A DNA stretch of 15,974 nt, taken from contig JACDGQ010000018.1 in assembly GCA_013821615.1 (NCBI GenBank), positions 1-15,974 of the forward strand, given 5' to 3'. Made by a program: the position numbers and the translations under genes. Shown here piece by piece: positions 8,630 to 15,974 of the stretch (position 1 is its first letter; the number at the start of each line of letters is the position of its first letter). Under the pieces are notes generated by a model. It was not told where the DNA came from, did not search any database, and saw nothing but the letters and a program-made list of their open reading frames with translations. This DNA is from Planctomycetota bacterium (GTDB lineage: Bacteria; Planctomycetota; UBA11346).

Positions 8630-8777
8630 ATGCCCAGAGCGTCTGTGTAGTCCTGGTCCCTCGTCCCCCGTCCTGCGGGCGTAATCGCCTCATCAACCCT
8701 TCCCCCCGCACAGGCCTGGGGCTACTCCGGCTTGTCCGAGGGGATTTCGGCCCATCCTCCTGGCCGAGGCGTCTGCC

Positions 8778-9740
8778 ATGGATCTCGACGAAACCACCGT
8801 TCCCGACGACGCCGTGTCCGGCGCCATGCCCGACGTTGCGCGTGACGCGCGCGGTGCGCAGGGCGGCACGCTCGACAAGGTCGGCATGTCGGGCATCGAG
8901 GTGCCGGTGCGCCTGCGCGACGACGATGGCACGCTCTACCTGGCTCCTGCCAAGGGCGAGGCCTACGTCAGCCTCGATGAACCCAACGCGCGTGGCATCC
9001 ACATGTCGCGCCTGTTCCTGACCCTGCAGAACCTGCTCGCCACCGAGGAGCTGAGCCTGGTCCTGGTCGACCGCCTGTTGCGTGCCTTCGTGGCGTCGCA
9101 CACCGGTCTCAGCAGCGCCAGCCATGTGCGCCTGGACTTCGACCTGCTGATCAAGCGCCCGGCCCTGGTCAGCGCCAACAGCTCGTTCCGCACCTATCCG
9201 GTGAGCGTGTCCGGCCACCTTCAAAACGGCCGCTGCACCTACCAGATCGCGGTCAAGGTCGCCTATTCCAGCACCTGCCCGTGTTCGGCGGCGCTCGCCC
9301 GCCAGCTCATCCAGGAGAAGTTCCGTCAGGACTTCGCCGGCGCACCGGTGGTCGGTTTCGAGGAGCTCGCCACCTGGCTGGGCAGCGAGCGCTCGATCCT
9401 CGCCACCCCGCACAGCCAGCGCAGCTACGCGACCGTGCAGGTCGCGGTCAAGGATCCGGGCCACACCCCGACCTTCGTCGAGCTCATTGATCTGGTCGAA
9501 GGTGCCCTCAAGACCCCGGTGCAGGCCGCGGTCAAGCGCGAGGACGAGCAGGAATTCGCGCGCCTGAACGGCGCCAATCTGATGTTCTGCGAAGACGCCG
9601 GCCGGCGCATCAAGGCCGCGCTCGAGCGCGACGCCCGCCTGTGCGACTGGCGCGCCGAGGCCCGCCACGTCGAGAGCCTGCACCCGCACGACGCGGTCAG
9701 CGTGGTGGTCAAGGGCGTGCCGGGCGGTTTCCGGGCCTGA
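8778..9740 (+). CDS. folE2: GTP cyclohydrolase IB (FolE2)
   Basis: This 320-residue cytoplasmic enzyme should convert GTP to 7,8-dihydroneopterin triphosphate, the first step toward folate and also the entry to queuosine precursors. Visible signatures are KVGMSGIEVPV near 34-44, ARGIHMSRL at 71-79, SSTCPCS at 154-160 with the likely catalytic or metal-binding Cys, PHSQRS at 201-206 and NGANLMFCEDAGRR near the C-terminus. Unlike FolE (type IA), type IB enzymes tolerate several metals and are often used under zinc limitation. I saw no Zur-like palindrome upstream, so it may be the constitutive enzyme here. The start has GAGG (8766-8769) at 8 nt; an internal ATG at 8826 is possible but less well supported. 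The N-terminus is slightly long and acidic for the family. Confidence 0.94.
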   Translation: MDLDETTVPDDAVSGAMPDVARDARGAQGGTLDKVGMSGIEVPVRLRDDDGTLYLAPAKGEAYVSLDEPNARGIHMSRLFLTLQNLLATEELSLVLVDRLLRAFVASHTGLSSASHVRLDFDLLIKRPALVSANSSFRTYPVSVSGHLQNGRCTYQIAVKVAYSSTCPCSAALARQLIQEKFRQDFAGAPVVGFEELATWLGSERSILATPHSQRSYATVQVAVKDPGHTPTFVELIDLVEGALKTPVQAAVKREDEQEFARLNGANLMFCEDAGRRIKAALERDARLCDWRAEARHVESLHPHDAVSVVVKGVPGGFRA

Positions 9741-9824
9741 CCGGCGGCACGCGCCCGGCGATTTCAACCGCCAAGACGTTCGCTGAGCGTTTGCCTCGCG
9801 CCCGTCGCCGTGGTATCGTCCTGT

Positions 9825-10190
9825 ATGCCAGTCCCACCGCTCTCCGTGACCCTCAGCGACGGCCAGAAGGTCGAGGCCATGAAGCGCTTCCGCGTCAAGT
9901 ACGCCGAGGAGCTGGGCAAGCTCGACCAGGAGCTCACCGATGTGCTGACCGCGCTCGCCGAGGCCGATTTCCTGTCCCAGTACCTTGGCGAGCAGCCCGA
10001 GATCGTCGACCTGCGCAAACGCAAGACCGACGTCGAGGCCCTGGAGAAGCGCCGCCAGTACCTGAGCAAGATCATCGAACGCCTCGACCAGTACACGCCG
10101 CAGCAGAAGTCGGTGTCGGTCGCGCCGCCCAACATGGGCACCGGCGCCCAGCCGGCGCGCCCGGGCGGCGGTGGCCTCAAGCGGTATTGA
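9825..10190 (+). CDS. Small charged coiled-coil protein of unknown function
   Basis: About 121 residues from the ATG at 9825. The middle (about 15-90) is rich in Lys, Glu, Arg and Leu with heptad-like spacing (EELGKLDQELTDVLTALAEA, then KRKTDVEALEKRRQYLSKII), which predicts a helical hairpin or coiled coil. The C-terminal about 25 residues are Gly/Pro-rich and probably disordered. There is no signal peptide or membrane segment. The start is uncertain: a GTG at 9810 and an ATG at 9879 share the frame, and the latter has AGAAGG at 8 nt, giving 103 residues. It follows folE2 by 84 bp on the same strand. I do not recognise the family. Clean codon use and a helical pattern that holds to the stop support a real gene. 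Confidence 0.7.
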   Translation: MPVPPLSVTLSDGQKVEAMKRFRVKYAEELGKLDQELTDVLTALAEADFLSQYLGEQPEIVDLRKRKTDVEALEKRRQYLSKIIERLDQYTPQQKSVSVAPPNMGTGAQPARPGGGGLKRY

Positions 10191-10191
10191 C

Positions 10192-10346
10192 GTCCGGAGG
10201 TCCGGAAGTCCGGAAGTCCGGAAGTCTCCTGGTGACGACGTGTTCAGGTTTCGTGAATGCGTGTATCGGTATCTCTCCGGTTTCGGTGCAGACGAGCTGT
10301 GGGCTCGGTTCTCACATTGTCCGCCGAGACTTCCGGACTTCCGGAC
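10192..10346. repeat. Inverted repeat built of GTCCGGAA 8-mers
   Basis: The left arm (10192-10226) is GTCCGGAG followed by three GTCCGGAA units and GTC. The right arm (10328-10346) is GACTTCCG twice followed by GAC. The 19 nt at 10208-10226, GTCCGGAAGTCCGGAAGTC, are perfectly complementary to 10328-10346 around a 101-nt core. It fills most of the 205-bp spacer between the small coiled-coil gene and the acetyltransferase gene. The core has no ORF that I can support. Confidence 0.85.
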
Positions 10347-10395
10347 TCTCTCCCTCCACTTGTTCCGACCGGCGATCCGTGGAACCTGGATCCCC

Positions 10396-10878
10396 ATGAC
10401 GCCCAGTAGCGCCCTCGCCATAACCTATCGGCATGCCCGGCTCGGCGACGTCCCGGCGCTCAACGCGCTGATCGCGACCTTCGCCGAAAAGAAGCTGATG
10501 CTGCCGCGCACCTGCAACGAGCTGTACGAAACCGTGCGCGATTTCATCGTCGCCGAGGCCGAGGTCGGCGGCCTGGTCGGCTGCGCCGCCGTGCACATCG
10601 ACACCGATAAGATCGCCGAGCTCAAGGCGCTCGCCGTGGCGCAGTCCGCCCAGGGCCGCGGTGTCGGCCGTGGCCTGGTCGAGCGCTGCCTCGAAGAGGG
10701 CCGCGCCCTCGGCCTCGAGCGGCTGTTCTGCCTGACCTACCAGGTCGACTTCTTCACCAAGCTCGGCTTCGCCCGCGTCGACCGCTCGCGCCTGCCCGAG
10801 AAGGTGTGGACCGAATGCGTGCGCTGCCACCGCTTCCTTGACTGCGATGAGGTGGCGATGTGGCGGACGGTTGCTTGA
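10396..10878 (+). CDS. GNAT N-acetyltransferase, ArgA-like (probable N-acetylglutamate synthase)
   Basis: This 160-residue GNAT protein has the acetyl-CoA loop QGRGVGRGL at 86-94, preceded by the AELKALAV strand. The C-terminus LPEKVWTECVRCHRFLDCDEVAM is typical of short stand-alone proteins annotated as N-acetylglutamate synthase or ArgA-type acetyltransferase, which would acetylate glutamate at the start of arginine biosynthesis. Three Cys (131, 134, 140) sit in this tail and could bind metal or simply be conserved. No other arginine gene is in the window, so the substrate is inferred from family resemblance. The ATG at 10396 has only a weak ribosome binding site; the frame is open upstream to 10171, but that stretch runs through the 8-mer inverted repeat and is not credible coding sequence. 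Confidence 0.87.
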   Translation: MTPSSALAITYRHARLGDVPALNALIATFAEKKLMLPRTCNELYETVRDFIVAEAEVGGLVGCAAVHIDTDKIAELKALAVAQSAQGRGVGRGLVERCLEEGRALGLERLFCLTYQVDFFTKLGFARVDRSRLPEKVWTECVRCHRFLDCDEVAMWRTVA

Positions 10879-10883
10879 AGCAG

Positions 10884-11023
10884 GAGGGAAGAAGGGGAAG
10901 GCAAGAGGGGAGAAGGGAAGAAGGGCCGAGTTGAGGTGAAGTGAGGGACAAGGACATCGTCCGCACCGGTCGCGGTCTCTCCCTGCCTTTCCTTCTCCCC
11001 TCTTGCCTTCCCCTTCCGCCCTC
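10884..11023. terminator. Long purine/pyrimidine inverted repeat between convergent genes
   Basis: Positions 10891-10916 and 10991-11016 are perfect 26-nt inverted complements with the core GGGGAAGGCAAGAGGGG. Weaker complementarity extends the arms to 10884-10918 and 10989-11023. The 74-nt loop is not simple sequence. The dyad occupies most of the spacer between two convergent genes (stops at 10878 and 11031), so a bidirectional termination or mRNA 3'-end role is plausible. There is no T-tract as in a standard intrinsic terminator. The arm shares 20 nt with 8464-8483. Confidence 0.6.
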
Positions 11024-11030
11024 AGCTGTC

Positions 11031-11420
11031 CTAAGGCAGATCGTAGTCCATCACCGCGAGATCCGCGATGATCGGCTTGAGCAGCGCGGACACCACCGCC
11101 TGGTGGTCTGCGTTGGGCAGGTAGGCGTCGCGGGCGGCGGCGTTGGCGAAGACCACGGTCAGGCCGGCGTCGAAGCCATGGCCCTTGGTCGCGGCCTCGG
11201 GGCTGTTCTGGTGGCCGAAGCTGATGCTGATGACGCCGGGGATCTTGCCCTTGAGCTCGAGCAGCTTGGCGCCCGCTTCCTTCTCCTGGTCGGTGGTGGT
11301 GTTGGGCTTCCACTTGAAGAGCACCAGGTGCACCACCTGGGTATCGGCGGCGTTGGCAGAGACGCTGGCACCGCAGGACAGGGCGACGGCGAGCAGGCAG
11401 GCGGGCAGGATGCGGGACAT
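11031..11420 (-). CDS. Secreted Dabb-domain (stress-responsive A/B barrel) protein
   Basis: This 129-residue protein has a signal peptide (about 1-24, ending SANA before AD) and then a Dabb domain of about 100 residues. VVHLVLFKWKP, IPGVISISFGHQ and HGFDAGLTVVFANAAARDAYLPNADHQAVV match the family, a small ferredoxin-fold dimeric barrel. Dabb proteins have varied or unknown roles (plant stress proteins, polyketide cyclases, many exported bacterial forms), so no reaction is proposed. The ATG has GAGG 8 nt upstream (11429-11432 on the complementary strand). The ferredoxin gene lies 109 bp upstream on the same strand and the two may be co-transcribed. The stop faces the acetyltransferase gene across a long inverted repeat. 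Confidence 0.88.
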   Translation of the reverse strand: MSRILPACLLAVALSCGASVSANAADTQVVHLVLFKWKPNTTTDQEKEAGAKLLELKGKIPGVISISFGHQNSPEAATKGHGFDAGLTVVFANAAARDAYLPNADHQAVVSALLKPIIADLAVMDYDLP

Positions 11421-11529
11421 GGCATGGACCTCGGGGAGGGGGTGACGAGAAGGGAGGGGAGACGGGGGAACTAGCGAGTGGCGAGGAAGCGAGGGCCGCG
11501 GAGGAGAGATGGGCGAGGGCGGAAAACGT

Positions 11530-11823
11530 TCAGGACGGAATGTTTGCCGGCACCAATCGGATGGCCTGCTCCGGGCAGGCGGTCACGCACAGGCCGCAGG
11601 CATGGCACTGGTCGGCATTGACGGCGAAGGCTTGGCGACCGCGGTGCACGAAGGCCTTGATGCGGCCCTTGAGGGACAGGCCGGCGCGCTCAGCGGGGCC
11701 GAGCACGCCCATGGCGAAGACCCCGAAAGGGCAGACCGTGACGCAGTCCTGCTTGGCTCCGCAGCGGTTGCGGTCGACGACCGGCACGACGCGGCCGGAC
11801 TCGGGCGCGCACTTGGAGCTCAT
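11530..11823 (-). CDS. Small two-cluster ferredoxin with an atypical first motif
   Basis: This 97-residue ferredoxin has two cluster motifs. The second, CHACGLCVTACP at about residues 73-84, is a complete CxxCxxCxxxCP site for a 4Fe-4S cluster. The first, CGAKQDCVTVCP at about 21-32, lacks the usual second Cys, as in a known ferredoxin branch with motifs like CEGKGDCVRVCP. It may hold a 3Fe-4S cluster or use another ligand. The insertion between the motifs is long and basic (LKGRIKAFVHRGRQ). It is cytoplasmic and should transfer electrons; the partner is not in the window. The ATG at 11823 has GGAAGG 8 nt upstream. The frame is open to 12198, but that extension is low-complexity Ala/Pro/Arg sequence and is rejected. 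The gene diverges from acs. Confidence 0.9.
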   Translation of the reverse strand: MSSKCAPESGRVVPVVDRNRCGAKQDCVTVCPFGVFAMGVLGPAERAGLSLKGRIKAFVHRGRQAFAVNADQCHACGLCVTACPEQAIRLVPANIPS

Positions 11824-12215
11824 TTCACGGGCCTTCCCGTCGCGAGCCCGAGCCATCGGGGAGCGAGGCAAGGCGGACGGCCGGTTTGGAGCGGAGGCAT
11901 GGCCGTAGGCCATGGTGAGCACCAAACCGGTCGTCCAACGCAGCCGCAGCCCCCGAGGGCCGGGCGCAGCAGGGAAGGACCGTGAAAGGACCTCTTGGTA
12001 TCGGCGGGCATGGGCGGGTCCCCAAGGGGCCATGCTGCCAGGGCGCGGCAGCCCCGCCAGTGTCACCTGCCGTCCGCAGCCCGCATGCGCAGCGTGGGCA
12101 TGGTCCAGCGCAGCCAGGATCATCAGCGACCGGGAGGTGGGTACCCCGCCTTGAGTCCGTGCCGCGGCGGGCAGAGTCGCGGTCCCGCCCCCGCGCACCT
12201 TCCAGGAAGACCGCC
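11824..12215. promoter_or_regulatory. 392-bp divergent spacer with a chain of hairpins, upstream of acs
   Basis: No credible gene is seen between the divergent ferredoxin and acs genes. The strongest structure pairs 11876-11889 with 11922-11935: 14 bp including one G-U pair if the + strand is transcribed. It encloses a perfect 7-bp hairpin (CATGGCC, loop GTA, GGCCATG, 11898-11914). Smaller hairpins lie at 11827-11840, 11847-11860, 11949-11960, 12008-12035 and 12035-12051. Together they could form a structured acs leader, or an extragenic palindrome element. Promoters for both genes should lie here, but none is clear. AGGA (12204-12207) is the acs ribosome binding site. Confidence 0.45.
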
Positions 12216-14171
<1,956 letters not shown>

Positions 14172-14189
14172 GTGGGCGCTGGGCGCCAC
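14172..14189. terminator. Small GC-rich hairpin after acs
   Basis: GTGGGCGC, loop TGG, GCGCCAC forms a 7-bp stem with one bulged G immediately after the acs stop codon. No T-run follows, so intrinsic termination is doubtful. Confidence 0.3.
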
Positions 14190-14259
14190 GATGCAGGCGC
14201 GAGGGGGAATCGGTCTACGCTGTAGGCGCGTGTTTGTCCTCTCGAGTCTCGAAGTCCTT

Positions 14260-14464
14260 CGTCACGTGTGGTGGATCCATTGCCTCCTCGGGTCTCGTCA
14301 ATAAAAACTGGAAAGTCAGGATTGAACAAGAGGAACGGAGGACAGCCAAGAAATGGCGATGCCGTTTTTCTGATTTCGCTTTTTTTCACTGGCTCCCTGT
14401 CTTCCTCCGTTTCTCCGTTCCTCTTGTTCCATGAGGTTTCTCTTTTCCCCCGCGATGGGCGGAA
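14260..14464 (-). repeat. Dispersed intergenic element, copy 2 (inverted relative to copy 1)
   Basis: The reverse complement of this stretch matches 7590-7800 over nearly its whole length, strongest in the central about 115 bp. Its inverted arms GAACAAGAGGAACGGAG (14324-14340) and their complement (14413-14429) are perfect over 17 bp. Between the arms both copies share GACAGCCAAGA, TGGCGATGCCGTTTTTC and CACTGGCTCCCTG in this orientation. It sits between convergent genes, as does copy 1. The rest of the 349-bp spacer (14172-14520) holds a small hairpin, an 88-bp flank ending in CTCGAGTCTCGA and a 7-mer array. Confidence 0.8.
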
Positions 14465-14493
14465 AGTCGCCCACCGCGGACGACGGGGAATTC

Positions 14494-14514
14494 GTCTCGA
14501 GTCTCGAGTCTCGA
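14494..14514. repeat. GTCTCGA 7-mer tandem array
   Basis: Three consecutive copies of GTCTCGA lie 6 bp from the stop of the minus-strand gene. A related CTCGAGTCTCGA occurs at 14241-14252, on the other side of the dispersed element, and a GACTCGAGGCTCGAG variant lies near 8535-8550. Confidence 0.75.
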
Positions 14515-14520
14515 GATTTC

Positions 14521-15974
14521 CTATTTCGTCCGCAGCCCACCACTGGCAGCCAGCCACGCGATGCGCGCCCTTAGTTCGCCGATGCCGGCGGCCATACCGG
14601 CGGCGACCTTCGCGTGGACGTCAGAATTGTGCAGGTCGGTGGGCAGATCCTGACGGGCCAGGCCGATCGGCACCTCCATCAGGTCGATGACCGGCATCTG
14701 CGGAACCCTGGCCTGCAGCACGTCCAGCCGTTCGACCCACTTGCTGCGCAAAGGCTCCTGCCAGCCGGCGGGCGCGACCAGCAGGACCGGCAGCACGCCG
14801 CCATCGCTCAGCAGGCGGCACGCCACTTGGAAACCCAGCGGCAGCACCTTCGGCACCTCTTCGCTGCCGAGCACGATGACCAGCACCTGGGCCTTCGCGC
14901 GCACCGCGCTCTCGGCAACGCCCTGCAGCATGGCCGCACTCGCATACGGCAGCAGGGTGGCCTCCGTCGCGGTCGTGGTGGGATCGGCGCCCCACGCGGT
15001 GGCGATGCTGCGCGTCAGGGTGAGCAGCGCATCCTTGTTGACGGCGAGGTGGAGGTTCGAAACCGCGATGCGCACACGCTGCGGATCGGGGAAAATCTGG
15101 TTGGCGACCACGACGTTGCCGAGCGCAGTGCGGAACTGCTCGCGCGCCGTACCGATCGGTCCCAGCGGTTGCAGGGTGCCCGGAACGAATGCGGTCATCG
15201 CGGACTCCGGCGGCGCACCGCTCCAGGCGATGGCGCGCGCCACCGCCAGGGGCTGCGCCCCGTTGCAGCTCACCACCACCTCATCGCCGCCGGCCTCGCC
15301 GCAATCGATGACGATGCGTTGCCAGGCGTCGTCGGCGAGTTTGATCGGCCGCAGACCGCGCGCCGCTCCGCCATTCCGCACGGTCATCAGCAGGGTGCGG
15401 CCGGCGGGGACTCCGGAGTTGATCACCACCACGACCCCGGTGCGTCCGGCCACCGCTGGCAGGCGCAGGCGCACGTGCTGCAGGCCTTCATTCCCATCCG
15501 TGCTCAGCTGGATCGCGGGATCGCCGGCGGGGATGCGCGCTGGGATCTGCGGCGACCCCGCTGGCGGGCTCCAGACGTCGAGCAGGCCCTCGCCCGGCTT
15601 CAGTTCGAACACGCGTCCCGCGCCGAGCGGGACGGTCGTAGGTGGCGTAGACGTTGCCGGGGTAGGGACAGGGGAACCGACCGGCGGCGCAGCTGGCTGA
15701 CCAATCACGGCCACCGCGGGATCGGCGGCTTTTGACCGTCCGCCGCGCGTGAGCAGCACGAACGTGCAGAGCAGCACCGCAGCCGCCAGTCCCCCGATGA
15801 TCAGGCGCAAGCGCCGCTGCGGCCGCGCCGCCGCGATGCTGGTATCCAGCAGCGTCGGCTGCGCGCGGTCCTCGCGCTGGCGCTGCCCGGGGCGTTCGGT
15901 GACCAGGCTCGGCCGGGTCGCTGCCGGCGCTCCGGTCGCGGTGCCCGCCAGCTTGCCGCTGGGCAGTTCCTCCG
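14521..15974 (-). CDS. C-terminal part of a single-pass membrane protein with a possible degenerate SGNH-like domain (start outside window)
   Basis: The frame is open from the window edge to the stop at 14521, so 483 C-terminal residues are visible; a TTG near 15810 could start a shorter form but lies at the membrane segment and is unlikely. In order: about 54 polar, Arg/Pro/Thr-rich residues; a positively flanked membrane segment (RRLRLIIGGLAAAVLLCTFV, about 53-72); a Pro/Thr-rich linker; a region (about 105-270) that may be a beta-sandwich; and a final region (about 290-483) with VLVIVLGSEEVP, GGVLPVLLVAPAGW and LHNSDVHAKVAAG. These recall blocks III and V of SGNH esterases, but no GDS serine motif is seen, so activity is doubtful. 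The architecture, with a cytoplasmic N-terminal domain, one membrane pass and an outer domain, resembles PVC receptor or kinase-type proteins; the missing N-terminus would decide. Confidence 0.75.
   Translation of the reverse strand, partial: EELPSGKLAGTATGAPAATRPSLVTERPGQRQREDRAQPTLLDTSIAAARPQRRLRLIIGGLAAAVLLCTFVLLTRGGRSKAADPAVAVIGQPAAPPVGSPVPTPATSTPPTTVPLGAGRVFELKPGEGLLDVWSPPAGSPQIPARIPAGDPAIQLSTDGNEGLQHVRLRLPAVAGRTGVVVVINSGVPAGRTLLMTVRNGGAARGLRPIKLADDAWQRIVIDCGEAGGDEVVVSCNGAQPLAVARAIAWSGAPPESAMTAFVPGTLQPLGPIGTAREQFRTALGNVVVANQIFPDPQRVRIAVSNLHLAVNKDALLTLTRSIATAWGADPTTTATEATLLPYASAAMLQGVAESAVRAKAQVLVIVLGSEEVPKVLPLGFQVACRLLSDGGVLPVLLVAPAGWQEPLRSKWVERLDVLQARVPQMPVIDLMEVPIGLARQDLPTDLHNSDVHAKVAAGMAAGIGELRARIAWLAASGGLRTK

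Noticed and set aside
10192..10346. CRISPR-like array suggested by repeated 8-mers
   Set aside because: The units are contiguous without spacers and the second group is inverted, so it is not a CRISPR array.
8340..10421. Long minus-strand open frame across maf, folE2 and the small gene
   Set aside because: It crosses three supported genes and two low-complexity spacers and has no recognisable domain.
11876..11935. Integron attC site or a known RNA (tmRNA, RNase P, 6S)
   Set aside because: There is no integron core site pair, and none of the conserved segments of those RNAs is visible.
11824..12198. N-terminal extension of the ferredoxin, or a separate minus-strand gene
   Set aside because: The frame is open, but the translation is low-complexity and overlaps the hairpin region; the ATG at 11823 has a good ribosome binding site.

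Overview
This is a high-GC bacterial window (roughly two thirds G+C by eye). Its gene content suggests the Planctomycetota/Verrucomicrobiota (PVC) group: an exported PQQ-type sugar dehydrogenase fused to haem and lectin domains, an exported sugar isomerase-like TIM barrel, a c-type cytochrome with an extra C-terminal domain, and a PVC-style secreted beta-propeller. The lineage is inferred from these protein types; no rRNA or other marker gene is present.

Layout. 38-7528 (+): four exported proteins that look like an extracytoplasmic carbohydrate-oxidation module. They are a 1261-residue dehydrogenase/dihaem/ricin-lectin fusion, a Tat-type sugar phosphate isomerase/epimerase-like protein, a cytochrome c and a propeller protein; the last three are closely spaced. 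7847-8443 (-): Maf/YceF-type nucleotide pyrophosphatase. 8778-10878 (+): FolE2 GTP cyclohydrolase, a small coiled-coil protein of unknown function, and an ArgA-like GNAT acetyltransferase. 11031-11823 (-): a secreted Dabb-domain protein and a small ferredoxin. 12216-14171 (+): acetyl-CoA synthetase. 14521 to the window end (-): the C-terminal part of a single-pass membrane protein whose start lies outside the window.

How the genes may work together. The first four genes plausibly bind, oxidise and rearrange sugars outside the cytoplasm and pass electrons to haem. The rest is general metabolism: folate/queuosine precursor, nucleotide sanitation, arginine, acetate activation and electron transfer.

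The least ordinary part is the intergenic DNA. Spacers carry long inverted repeats whose arms are simple motifs: AAGAGGAACGGAG, a purine-rich GGGAAGAAGGGG type, the 8-mer GTCCGGAA and the 7-mer GTCTCGA. Three of the dyads enclose a 60-100 nt core that is not simple sequence. One element of about 210 bp occurs twice in opposite orientation (7590-7800 and 14260-14464), each time between convergent genes. The 392-bp divergent spacer before the acetyl-CoA synthetase gene can fold into a chain of hairpins. No tRNA, rRNA, CRISPR array, transposase or phage gene was recognised.
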